Assembly (NCBI GenBank): GCA_023313575.1
Contig: JAJTTP010000002.1
Coordinates: forward strand, 3,720,001 to 3,784,000
Reading direction: 5' to 3'
From: Eutypella sp. D-1
Lineage: Eukaryota; Ascomycota; Sordariomycetes; Xylariales; Diatrypaceae
DNA length: 64,000 bases
Positions 42,170-54,800 of this stretch are shown here, piece after piece (positions within the stretch are counted from its first letter, which is position 1; the number at the start of each line of letters is the position of its first letter). Made by a program: the position numbers and the translations under genes. The notes under the pieces are model-generated. The model saw nothing but the letters and a program-made list of their open reading frames with translations. It was not told where the DNA came from and did no database searches.

Positions 42170-43663
42170 ATGGAGTTCGAAAGTAATGTGAAAACCAGCA
42201 GTACTACCCCGACGATGACTGAATCATTACACTGGAGACAGACAGCGCCAGGAATATTTCAGAGGGATATCGACCTAGTCGAGCAATTTTACCTTTCTAC
42301 ACAGCAGGTCAAGTCACCTGCCGTGAACAAAGCCGATTGGCATCTCAATGCCGGAGTCAAGCTCGAATGCTCACGGCGAGACTTCGTAGGCGATGTGAAA
42401 AAAGCCTGGATCAAGACGCGATTCAACTATCCGGGACTGGCAGCGACAGTAGTTGGTTCCAGTTGGATCTATCATACGGCAGCCGATTCGACGGAACTCA
42501 TAGAATGGCTGCACGAGACCTTCCATGTTCACCGCCAGCTGGTAACAGCGCGTGAGCTCATGTCAGAAGACTCGCTGGTCCCGACGCCTCGCATTGCACT
42601 GCACGTTCTCCCAAATACACAGGAGTTACTGATCCAGGGACCACATACTCACTTGGACGGGTTTGGGATCATGAAGATGTTTCGCCACATCATAACATGC
42701 CTCGTGTCGCTGAGTCCCTCGCCCGGCGATGATTCCCTCCCTGTCCAGTTTGGGAACGAAGGACGAAATTTGGTACCTCCGATGTCAATAACATGCAAGA
42801 CGCCACCGTGCTCTGACGAAGATAAGAAAAGGTGGAATGGCCTGATTGAGGATTTTATCGAGCCTAAGCACAAGGTCTATCTAAATGCCGAGAACCACGC
42901 ATTGCCACCACGATGCTCGCGTACCCAATGGCTGGTTTTTGATGCACAGAGTACCAAGAAACTCCAGCGAGATGCCCAGCTTCGCGGCGTCTCCCTCGCG
43001 GCTACCATGCAGGGTGCAGTGTCGCTAGCGGCGCGTGAGCACGGGAACAGTGTCGAAACGTCGAAGCGCCACGCCATCCAGGCACTGTACAGCGTCCGGG
43101 AGTATATAGATCCCTCCATTGCGAACGGAGAGGCTAACATCTCGCCACTTGTCGTGGGCGTCCCAATAACTTATACGCTACACGACTCTTTCATCGTCAT
43201 GGTTTCTGAACTCAATACTGCATTGCAAGAGGGTAAGACCGACGGGTTTGGTCTGAAGTGTAGCCACCTCTGGGGTTCCGATTTGCCAAGAGCCTTTGCA
43301 GCGCCCCTGCCCAAGGGAAAGCTGATCCGAGCCGAGCCACAGATGAGCTACGTGGGACATACAGACGCCTATCTCCCAGAATGGTACGAGGACGAGTTGA
43401 TCGAAGGATCGTTGACACAGTGTGTAGACTTTTGGGTCTCCCTGGATATGCTCTCGGCCAACGTGTTGAACAGTGTGTACATCTTCCGTGGAAAATTACA
43501 TATGGCCCTGGCGTATAATGAAACATATCACAAAGAAGAGAGCATGAGACACTACTTGTTGCTCATCAAGGATTATCTCGAGAATGGTTTGGATATCAAG
43601 ACTGAGGCCAGCTTGAGATCGCCAGGGAGAGAGGAATGGATGCCGGAGCCAATGACAATCTAA
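42170..43663 (+). CDS. TRI3-like acyltransferase (BAHD-type/condensation-like)
   Basis: Intronless, 497 residues. The architecture is that of the fungal family that includes trichothecene 15-O-acetyltransferase TRI3 and related chloramphenicol-acetyltransferase-fold enzymes. The catalytic HxxxD motif is HTHLDGFG (His159 and Asp163), in which His would deprotonate the acceptor alcohol for acyl transfer from acyl-CoA. A second half shows a structural DFW near residue 424 in place of the plant-type DFGWG. Early blocks WHLNAGVKL and RPALA-like NYPGLAATV fit the family. No signal peptide, so cytosolic. The acceptor is unknown; TRI3-like genes occur in many non-trichothecene fungi, so no toxin should be assumed. 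It is divergent with the MFS transporter. Confidence 0.85.
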   Translation: MEFESNVKTSSTTPTMTESLHWRQTAPGIFQRDIDLVEQFYLSTQQVKSPAVNKADWHLNAGVKLECSRRDFVGDVKKAWIKTRFNYPGLAATVVGSSWIYHTAADSTELIEWLHETFHVHRQLVTARELMSEDSLVPTPRIALHVLPNTQELLIQGPHTHLDGFGIMKMFRHIITCLVSLSPSPGDDSLPVQFGNEGRNLVPPMSITCKTPPCSDEDKKRWNGLIEDFIEPKHKVYLNAENHALPPRCSRTQWLVFDAQSTKKLQRDAQLRGVSLAATMQGAVSLAAREHGNSVETSKRHAIQALYSVREYIDPSIANGEANISPLVVGVPITYTLHDSFIVMVSELNTALQEGKTDGFGLKCSHLWGSDLPRAFAAPLPKGKLIRAEPQMSYVGHTDAYLPEWYEDELIEGSLTQCVDFWVSLDMLSANVLNSVYIFRGKLHMALAYNETYHKEESMRHYLLLIKDYLENGLDIKTEASLRSPGREEWMPEPMTI

Positions 43664-44344
43664 CCTCCTTTTCTGATACGACAATGTATTGTATTTGGTT
43701 GGAATAATTCCTGCGGAGGGACGAGGCTGGTCAGTCGCTATAGTTGTTTGACGTCTGAGTAGTCGACATCAGCGCCGAAGCTCCCGTAGACTGTTTACGA
43801 CTTCCCTAAGGACGTGACGAGGCTATACATAGGATAATTGCTATTGGAACTGTATCGGTATTATCATGTGAGCTGTGCCTCCACCTCGTAGTTGCTACTT
43901 TCCTACTATGATCTACGGGAGTACAACTACACCTACGGAGGTTGCGGCCAAAAGTAAGTAGCCCCTTAAGACTTAAGCCGCAGCATGTGTTGGGCCTAAG
44001 TAGGGTTAAAGGATTACAAAGCGGTTTAAAAATACAGTACGATACATTTTTGAATGCAAACTGTGGTTGGAGAGCCAAGAGTACAGTCACCAGAGATCAT
44101 TGGTAGGGGCGACCCTAGCCCTGTGTATTTGGACGGTCCCTGCTGTTTTCACACCGGACTGTAGAACTTAGATTCTAGAACATCATTACCACTGCTTTCA
44201 TTCAACTTGGAATCACTATCCACATACACACCTTTATCTCCTTATCATTATAGTTATCGTATACCTTAAGACCGGTCTAAAGCTGTTATAATGGGTAAAT
44301 GCTATAGGCTAATAAAAGCTTTAATAATGATTTTAATAAGGATA
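43664..44344. other. Transition into the AT-rich repeat block
   Basis: About 680 bp of normal-composition sequence following the acyltransferase, changing to AT-rich DNA near 44275. Short frames here have no motif. I see no gene. Confidence 0.5.
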
Positions 44345-44346
44345 TA

Positions 44347-44449
44347 AGCCACCTACCCCCTTACGCCTAAACCCCTTTACGCCGACTTAACTTTAAAAAT
44401 TATTAACATTATTATAAAAAATTATAAAAGTAAGCGGTTTTAAAATTTA
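44347..44449 (+). repeat. Left terminal inverted repeat of the outer DNA transposon
   Basis: Begins AGCCACCTACCCCC and ends in the AAGCGGTTTTAAAATTTA block. It pairs with 60740-60844 on the opposite strand. Differences are mainly C-to-T on this side, meaning this copy has suffered more RIP. Confidence 0.85.
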
Positions 44450-44538
44450 TATATTTAAGCTTTTTAAGCTTTTAATAAAAATATAATTTATTATATAATA
44501 ATTATAATAATATCGTAATATTAATATAAATATATATT

Positions 44539-44792
44539 TATTACGGTATAAGTTATAACTTATACCAGCTTATATAATACGGCCATTTTTATAATAAATA
44601 GTATAGCATAATAAATAAATAACGTAATAAAATTTTATAATAAAAAAACGGTAAATTTTAATAATAATATTATATTTACGGTCCCGCTTATATTTTAAAT
44701 AATAAATAAACCTTATTACTTTAATTTATTATTTTTAAGCTATAGCTTAATTTCTAATATAATTTATAAACGTATATAATTACGCCGTTATA
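44539..44792. repeat. Left 254-bp LTR of the oldest retroelement
   Basis: Aligns with 46159-46257 plus 59990-60144. Shared landmarks are TATTACGGTATAAG at the start, TAAATTTTAATAATAATATT in the middle and GTTATA at the end. Confidence 0.8.
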
Positions 44793-46257
44793 TAATAATA
44801 AATTCTTTTAATAAATAAGTTATGATTTATATTATTTATCGTTATATAATTTTTATTAAAGGCATTTTATTCGATTTTAACCAGCGTTACTTTTACTTTT
44901 CTTTTTTAACTTTACGCTATCCTTTTTTTACTTTTTATAACACTTATTCTTTTAACTTTAAGTTATTTATTTTTTATTAAAAATACCTTTTTTTAATTGA
45001 TATTATTTATATTTATTTAATAACACCTTTTTTACTTTAAGCATTTATTTATTTTATTTTATTTTATTTAATAACACTTATTTAATTTTATATTATTAAA
45101 CCTTTTTTTATATCATTTATTTATTTGTTTAATAATATTTATAATAACTTTTATTTATATTTAAAAGGTTTAAATAGCTTTTTAAATTATATGCGATAAA
45201 TTAATTACTTAATTTGCCGCCGCGTTATAAGATTGCGTTTTTATACCCGTTTTTAACTTTAAACCGTAATTATTTAACGTCGATAAATTTAAAGGTTTCA
45301 TTTATTACAATACTTAATTTATTAAAATAAAAAATAAGTTATATATTAACGGTATAATAATCGGTAATAATTATGCCCGTATATATTATATTTATAATTA
45401 TTTTAATATTAAAATAAAAGATTTTATAATTTTTTAAATAAATTAATTTATTTATTACGATAAATAAAAAACGGTTTTAAAACAGTTTTTAAAAGTATTA
45501 ACCGTATTTATAATAACTTTAATTATTAAGTTTAAAAAGAAATAAAAAATAACGATTTATTCCGTTAGTTTTTTACCTGTTAAAAAAGTACATTATACCG
45601 TGCCCGTAATAACGAAATACGTATAATAATTAATAATTAATATATTTATAAATTTCGTTAAATTTTATTTAATAAATTATAAGTTTATCCCGTTTACGTA
45701 TAACTTTTTTATATATCGTTTTTATAAATAATTATATTTATTACGTTTTAATTAATATTAAAATTATTAATTAAATAATAAAATAAATATTAACGTTAAC
45801 GTTATTATTTTAAAATCGAATTTAATTAAATTATTTAAAACCCATTTTTATAATAATAATAATAATAATTACTTTAATTTTAAGGTTAATTTTAATCTTA
45901 ATGCTATATAAATTTTATTATCGATAAAAAAAACATTAATTTTAAATATAAAAAGGTTTTTATACCCGTTATAATAAATATTATATTTTAACCTTTTATT
46001 ATTACTTTTTATATAAGTTTAAACGCGTTACCGTTAATAATTATTTATTAAATAATTTTTAATTAATTTGTAATTAATTTTTAATCGACTTAAAAATAAT
46101 CCGGGAATAAAGTTATCGTGATAACCCGGGATAAGCTTTTTTTTAACCGAAAAAGTAATATTACAGTATAAGTTATAGCTTATATTAACTTATATAATAC
46201 GGTTATTTTTATAATAATTAATATAACATAATAAATAAATAACTTAATAAGATTTTA

Positions 46258-46671
46258 TGTAACGGGTAGTCTATTCCTAACTATTAGTCCAGTTAAGGGG
46301 TTTATGTTAACAAAAGTGCTAGGGTTTTAAATAATAAGTAATCACGTTTAGTGATAGCAAAAAAAAAGGTGCTTTAAGTAACCAAGTTATATTATAAACT
46401 AATAAGTTTAAAAACTATTTAAAAAAAAGGTAATAAACGTAATTATATATTATTTATATCCTTTATTCCTAATATTAAAATATGTAATTATATTAAATCT
46501 TTAAATCGTAACGGATTTAATTAATACTTTTAAATTTATAGATTATAACGGATCCATATATAGCTTTTTTTATAACTTATTAAATATAGCTGGTTTACGT
46601 TTTTATTTTTCCGGCAATACCGTTAACAAATAAGGTTATTAGCCCTTATTTAACCTAGTTAAGCCATAATA
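46258..46671 (-). repeat. 3' LTR of the middle chromovirus
   Basis: Starts TGTAACGGG and ends CATAATA, where the partner LTR ends CATAACA. Its first 230 or so bases match the LTRs of the inner element; the last 180 bases match only the partner at 59571-59984. Confidence 0.88.
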
Positions 46672-49600
46672 CGATTTTTCCTTTTTTAAGGTTTTTATCT
46701 TTAAAACCTAACTTCTATGCTTTTACTTATTTTTTATAAATTTTTTCCGTCCTTATATTTTTTATCTTTTTATTATAACTAATCGTATTTTTAAATCTCG
46801 TTACCGTTTTAATTAACGGGACGGTTATAAAACCTTTACTTCTTATATTTTATTTTTTAATTTCGAAATTATGCCTTATTCCTTTTATTTTTATCGTAAA
46901 AAGTAATGCATAATATTTAAAAGCTTTATTTGTTATTAAAATTGCATTTTATATAAGCGGCAATACGATAATTTAAAGATTTTAATTAATTTTTTTTAAA
47001 ATATCGTTTATAAACAGGATCGTTTAAAACGTAAAAAAACGTTAACCGAAAAGCGATTTTTTTGTTTTTAAAAGGAAATAAATAAGGTTATTACGCGTTT
47101 TTAACGTTTTTGAAAATTATAAAAGTTTCTTCGATATCGTAAAAAAAAAATAATTCGTCGTAATTTTTAATTTTTAAAAAAGTTAGAAAGTTTAAAAAAG
47201 GAGAAGCATCGGGCGGAAAATGCGCATTTTACGGGATTTATTAAAATATCGGTAAATCTTAAGGTTATTTCGGATTTTGATTAATTTAGGATAAATGTAT
47301 CGGGTGATTTTAATTAGGATATTATTTTTATTAACGTTTCCGTCGGCGTTAATGAAAATTTTTTAAAAAGCGTTAAACGTTTATTAAGTAATTAACGGGT
47401 TTTTATATATTTTCGGAGTTATTATATCCTTTTTATTTAACTTTATATTTTATTCGTTTATTTTCTGTTTATACGTTTAAGATTTTCTCCGTTTCGTATT
47501 CGTTTATTTTTACTTCGACGTTATTTCGTTTTATTTTTATAACGTCTATATTTATTACGTCTTTAAATAAGGAAATATAAAAAATTAAATAAATTTTAAT
47601 TTTTAATAATAAATCCAATTCGTAATTATTTTTTAATATTTTTTTAATAATTAAATACGGTCCGATATACTTATAATCAAGTTTTTTACTAAATCGTTTT
47701 ATCGTAATGTTTTTTATGGTTAAATAAACCATGTTTCCCTCCGAAAAAGTTAATCTTTTTAACCTTTTTTAATTATAATATTTGCTTATTTGTTAATATA
47801 TAAATTCGAGTTTTACCTTTATTTTCTTATGTAATTATTTAAGTTATTCCGATATTAACATAGTTTTAATATTATTTAATCCTTTCTTATAAACATTTCG
47901 GTAAACGTCCGGGGTAAATCCGAAATTAACGTTAATAAATATTATCCGTATATTCTCGTAATAAGCTATATTATAAGCTAATTATACGATAAATAATTAT
48001 TTAACCTAATTATTTTGTTTATAATTAATATATTATCGAAAATAAGTTTTTAATATTTAATTAATTCGTTTTATTTATCCGTTTACTTAAGGTTTAAAAG
48101 CTATCGTAAATTTAGGGTTTAATCCTAATTTTATTATAAAACTTTACCAAAATTTCGATACAAATATTATTCCTTTATCGGAAATAATTTCGAATATAAA
48201 ACCGTATATTATTATAATATGTCGTAAAAAAATGTATGCCATTTACTTTATGTCGATATTTTCGTTATACGGGATAAAATAAAAAAACTTTATAAATCGG
48301 TTAACGATTATAAATATACTATTATAACCGTTACATATTATTAAATCTTTTAATATCGGTAACTTAATAATAAAATTAAATATAATAAACTTTTATAATC
48401 GTTTATTAACTGGTAATAATTATAATTCTCCGTAAGGTTTATATCGTTTTGTTTTAATTTTTCCGCATATGTTATATTATCGTTATACTCGTTATATTAC
48501 TGATTTCATTTTATTAAATACATAAATCCGCTATAATCGTTTAAGGATTTTATAATTTCTTAAATATCCGTATAAAAGATATTCGTAAATCTTTTATATT
48601 AATTATTTTTATAATTCTCGTAATACTTATAACTTTTTTATTTATTTTTTTATTAATAATTCGTTATTATATTATTTGATTTATTTATATAAATTATTTT
48701 AAATAATCTTAATAACAGCAATTTATCGTTATTTTAAATATTCTTTTAACGTTTATCGGAATACCGCGTATTTAATTAATATATACTTTTTTTCTATAAC
48801 AGGTTATTTACTAATAATATCTGCTCGTCCGTTTTTTAATCCTTTTTTATAAATAATAATATAATCAAATTCCGTAAAATATTCGGCATATCGTAACTGT
48901 TTTCCGTTAAAGGTTTAAATGGTAAAAAAATATGTAATATTCTTATAATCGGTATAAATTTTAATTTAATACATATTTCTTATATGGTAATGCTTAAATT
49001 CCTTAAATACGTTAACGATAGTAAGAAATTCCTTATCGTAAATCGGATAATTAAGTTCGGTTTTAATAAATTTATAAAAATAAAATACGATAAGGTGTAA
49101 TTTTTTTTCTTTATCCCGTTATTTAATTTATGCTCCGAAAACGTAATTTAAAACGTCGGTTTTTAACTTAACGGATTTTTTAAAATCGTATATAATAAAT
49201 ACTGGTTCGTTAATAATAACATTTTTTAATTTCTTAAAAAATTCGTTTATTTTATTAATCCATATAAACTATTTATCTTTTTTTATTAATTCCGTAAAAA
49301 GTGTTATAATATATTTAAATCGTTATATAAACTTCCGATAATAATTTATTAAACCGAGAAAAGCCTATATTTCCTTTATATTAATAAGCATTTTCTAATC
49401 CTTAATAATTACGATTTTCTTAAAATCCATTTTAATATGTTCGGGGGTAATAATATATCCGAAGAATTCCATTTCCTATATATAAAATACACTTTTTTCG
49501 GGTTTTATTAATAAGTTAACGTTTTATAATATCTGTAATACTTTATATACATATTTTTCGTGCTATTCCTTTAATTTTAAATAAATAAAAATATCGTTAA

Positions 49601-51388
49601 AATAACAGATAATAAAAATATTAAAATATTTTCGTAATACGTGGTTAATTATACGTTAAAATAATGCTAATGTATTAATTAACCCGAAAAGCATAATTAA
49701 ATATTCGAATAAGCCGTATTTCGTTTTAAAAACTGTTTTCTATTCGTTTCCGGGTTTAATTCTAATATAATAATATCCGTTTTTAAAGTCTAAAATAATA
49801 AACCATTTAGCTCCGTATAAACGGTTTTTTATTTTAATAATAAATAATAATAATGTTCGGTTTTTAACGGTAATCTTATTTAATTATCGATAATCGATTA
49901 TTAATTATAATTTGCTATTTTTTTTAAATATAAATATAATAAAGTATCTTGCTAATAATTTTAATCGTTAAATATATCCTTTTATTAACTTATTTTCGAA
50001 ATATTTTCGTAATTCTTTAAGCTTGATTTTATTAAGGTTATAAAATTTATAAAATCGTAATATCTTTTTTTCCATAAAAACAATCTCGTGGTTTTATTTA
50101 TTACGGTTTAATAATCCTTTTTTAAATTTTTCGCAAAACACCTTATTATATTAATAATATTATGATAATACGTTACGTATCCGTAATATCGTCGTATTTT
50201 CCTTTTCCAGGATGTTATTAAAAAGGCGGAATCGTTATCGGATAAATGCGATAATTTATTTAATCCTTTTTTCGTATCCTTTTTCTTTAATTCGTTATAT
50301 TCCTTTTAATAAGGTTTTTATCGTATCCTCATATCCGTACTTATTATCCGTTAAGTATTAAAATCTTTTTTTTAAGTTATTATCGGTTTTTAAAAAATAA
50401 GGAAATATTATTTAGCCAGTTTTTTAATTAATCGATAAATTATATTAATATAACCATAATTACTTAAAAATTATGTTATATCCTTTTAAAAGCATAATAT
50501 CGAAAATAACATTTTATTTCTATTTTTCGATATATACGTTAAATTAATCGGTTTCCCGTAATACTTTTTTTTTATCGTATTTAAAAATATAACTTTCGGC
50601 TCTTATTATATTATAAAGGTATTATTTCTCTTTTTATAATAACTATAACTTATTATATAATTTTAAGGTTATATAATTATTATCGGCTCCGTTATTTATT
50701 ATAACGGTATATTAATTATCCTTAACTTTTATTCGTATTATAATATATCCGTATCGTTTTTAAGCTTTTAAAATAGCTTATAAATATCGTATTACGTTTT
50801 TAAACTTTAAAATACTATTTTATAACCTTAATATAAACGGTTTTATTTTTTTAAATCCTTGTTATAAATTTAAACGGCGTTATATAAGTTATTATAAAGT
50901 TTTTCCTCGTTAAATTTTTTTTATACATATAATTATTTTTTTATTTTTAAATCTTTATAAAAATGTTCGAAACTAATTTTATTAAAAGTTATTTTTTTTA
51001 ATAAATCTTTAAACGTATATAAGTCGGCGTTTAATAATTTATTTTTTTAATATCGGATTTCGTGTTTTTATTATTCGATTTCGTTTTAAATCCTTATAGC
51101 TTTTAATATTTAATAAATACATTCGTTATAATAACATGCCTAATATCCTCCGGGGCAGGATATTTTTTTTGGCCACTTTTATTCGTACGGTACGCGGTTA
51201 TAATAACGCCGAATTTCCTTATATTATCGTTAATCGGTTTTGTTTTTTTCTTATTATAAAAAATCGAATCCTTTTTTAACTATTTATTTAATTCGGTTAA
51301 TAATACCGATTTTTCGTTCCTTATACCAGTAATATTCGTATTTTCGGAAATTAACGGGGTATTTTAAAAAATACGGCGTCCGAGTTTA
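46672..51388 (-). pseudogene. RIP-degraded gag-pol (pol part) of the middle chromovirus
   Basis: The region has no long open frame because of dense C-to-T and G-to-A changes, yet domains can still be read in short pieces on the minus strand. At 47469-47732 a piece with KKLDYKYIGPYLIIKKI represents the integrase GPY/F module. Immediately downstream in sense (about 47390-47475) a chromodomain is recognisable by its KYKVK and KGYNNSEN pieces, with both expected Trp codons now stop codons. Near 49575-49625 the RT motif is present with the first catalytic Asp read as Asn. The gag part lies beyond the inner element at 58264-59570. Confidence 0.8.
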
Positions 51389-51826
51389 TGTAACGGCTGG
51401 TCTATTCCTAACTATTAGTCCAGTTGAGGGGTTTATATTAACAGGAGTGTTAGGGTTTTAAGTAATAAGTAGTTACGTTTGGTAATAATAAAAAAAAGGG
51501 TGTTTTAAGTAATTAAATTATATTATAAACTGGTAAGTTTGAAAATTATTTAAGAAAAAGGTAATAAGCGTAGTTATATATTATTTATGTTTTTTATTCC
51601 TGATATTGGAATATATGGTTATTATTAGATCGTTAAGATAGCTGGCTATCTTAATTATTTTAGATTATTAAGATAGCTGGTTATTTTAGCTATTTTTTTT
51701 ATCACGTGATTCGGACGTGGCTAACTTATTATAGCTAGGTTTTTTTAAAAACTTTGTTTTTTCGGATGGGATCGTGATTCGTTATTGGCTTTATTTGGCT
51801 TTTTATGACCTGATTAGGTTATAACA
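51389..51826 (-). repeat. 3' LTR of the innermost chromovirus
   Basis: Starts TGTAACGGC and ends ATAACA. It contains degraded copies of the GGATAGCTGGCTATCC motif that remains clear in the partner LTR at 57821-58258. Confidence 0.88.
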
Positions 51827-54800
51827 CGATTTTTCCTTTTTTAAGGTTTTTATTTTTAAAACCTATTTTTCCCGTTTTTATTGCTATAAGCTTTTTCTTT
51901 TTTTTTTTATTTTATTTTATTTTTTATTATATCCGGTCGTATTAATAAATCGATTTTTTAGCGCGTAAAACTTTTATTTTAGCGTAAGATTTTTTAACGC
52001 GATTTTTTTTTTACGGCGGTTTTATTATTTAATCCGATTAATATAGCTTTTTATTTTTATTATAAACGCCGTTAATTTAAATATAAAGTTTCTAACTCGG
52101 ATTTTTTTTTGCTATTTATTATGTATTTGTTATAACCGGAGTTAATGCAACGTGTTTAGGTTTAGTCCGGAGTAATTATAAAAGGTTATATTTTAATATC
52201 GAAAACTAAAGTTAAAATTTAAGGCTATTAAAAAAGAAGTTAATATGGTTAATGCAAAATTCCGTTATTTTTATCGTTAAAAGCGTATATAGTATAAGAA
52301 AATAATAAAAGCGGTTTTTCGTGATATCGATAATTTAAAAAAGTTGGAAAAATTGGAAAAAAAAAAACGTCGGGCGGAAAATGCGCGTTTTACGGGGTTT
52401 ATTAAAACGTTAATAGATTTTAAAGTTATTTCGGATCTTAATTAGTTTAAGATAAATGTATCGGGTGATTTTAATTAAGATGTTATTTTTATTAGCGTTT
52501 TCGTTAACATTAGTGAAAATTTTTTAAAAAACGTTAAGCGTTTATTAGGTAGTTAACGGGTTTTTATATATTTTCGGAGTTATTATATCCTTTTTATTTA
52601 ATTTTATATTTTATTTATCTATTTTTTGTTTATATATTTAGGATTTTTTTTATTTCGTATTCGTTTATTTTTATTTCGACGTTATTTCGTCCTGTTTTTA
52701 TAACGTTTATATCTGTTACGTTTTTAAATAAGGAAATATAAAAGATTAAATAGATTTTAACTTTTAATAATAAGTCCAGTTTATAATTATTTTTTAATAT
52801 TTTTTTAATAATTGGGTACGGTCCGATGTATTTATAATCGAGTTTTTTATTAAATCGTTTTGTCGTGATATTTTTTATAGTTAAATAAACCATATTTTTT
52901 TCCGAGAAGGTTAATCCTTTTAACCTTTTTTGGTTATAATATCGGCTTATTTATTAATGTACGAGTTTAAGTTTTTTCTTTATTTTTTTATATAGTTATT
53001 TAAGTTGTTCTGATGTTAATATAGTTTTAATATTATCCGGTCCTTTTTTATAAGCGTTTTAATAAACGTTTGGAGTAAATCCGAAATTGGCGTTAATAAG
53101 TGTTGTTTGTATATTTTTATGATAAGCTATGTTATAGGTTAATTATGCGATAGGTAATTATTTAATTTAATTATTTTATTTATAGTTAATATATTATCGA
53201 AAGTAGGTTTTTAATATTTGGTTAATTTATTCCGTTTATCCGTTTATTTAAAATTTAAAAGTTATTATAAATTTAGGGTTTAGTTTTAATCTTATTATAA
53301 AACTTTATTAGAATTTCGATATAAATGTTATTCTTTTATCGGAGATAATTTCGAATATAAGGCCGTATATTATTATAATATGTTATAAAAAAATATATAC
53401 CATTTATTTTGCGTCGGTGTTTTTATTATATAAGATAAAATAAGAAAATTTTATAAATCGGTTAACGATTATAAATATACTGTTATAACCGTTACGTATT
53501 GTTAAATCTTTTAATATCGGTAATTTGGTAATAAAATCGAATATAATAAATTTTTATAGTTATTTATTAATTAGTAATGGTTATAATTTTCCGTAAGGTT
53601 TATATCGTTTTGTTTTAATTTTTCCATATATGTTATATTATTATCATATTTATTATATTACTGATTTTATTTTATCGAATATATAAGTCCGTTATAATCG
53701 TTTAAAGAGTTTATAATCTTTTAAATATCCGTATAAAAAATATTCGTAAATCTTTTATATTAACTATTCCTATAATTTTTATAATACTTATAATTTTTTT
53801 ATTTATTTCTTTATTAATAATTTATTATTATATTACTCGATTTATTTATATAAGTTATTTTAAATATCCTTCTAGCGTTTATCGGAATACCGCGTATTTA
53901 ATTAGTATATACTTTTTTTCCATAGCAGGCTGTTTATTAATAACATTTGCTTATCCGTTCTTTAATCTTTTTTTATAAATAATAATATAATCGAATTCCG
54001 TAAAATATTCGGCATATCGTAACTATTTTCCGTTAAAAGTTTAAATAGTAAAAAAATATATAATATTCTTATGGTCGGTATAAACTTTAACTTAATACAT
54101 ATTTCTTATAAAGTAATGTTTAAATTCCTTAAATACGTTAACGATAATAAAAAATTTCTTATCGTAAATCGGATAATTAAGTTCGGTTTTAATAAATTTA
54201 TAAAAATAAAATACGATAAGGTGTAATTTTCTTTCTTTATTTCGTTATTTAATTTATACTCCGAAGGCATAATCCGAAGCGTCGGTCTTTAGCTTAACAG
54301 GTTTTTTAAAATCGTATATAATAAATACTGGTTCGTTAATAATAACGTCCTTTAGTTTTTTAAAAGATTTATTTATTTTATTAATTTATATAAACCGTTT
54401 ATCTTTTTTTATTAATTCCGTAAAAGGTATTATAATATATCCAAATCGTTATATAAACTTCCGATAATAATTTATTAAATTAAAAAAGGCCTGTACTTTT
54501 TTCATATTAATAAACACTTTTTAATTTTTAATAATTACGATTTTCTTAAAATCTATTTTAATATATTCGGGGGTGATAATATATCCGAGGAATTCCATTT
54601 TTTATATATAAAATATATTTTTTTCGGGTTCCATTAATAAATTAACGTTTTATAATGTTTATAATACTTTATATATATGTTTTTTATATTATTTTTCTAA
54701 TTCCGAGTAAATAAGGATATCGTTAAAATAATAAATAACGAAAATATTAAAATATTTTTATAAAACGTAATTAATTATATGTTAAAACGATATTAATACG

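Noticed and set aside
47469..47732. 87-residue frame as an independent gene
   Set aside because: It is the integrase C-terminal fragment of a dead chromovirus; an equivalent fragment occurs at 52630-52893 in the sister copy.
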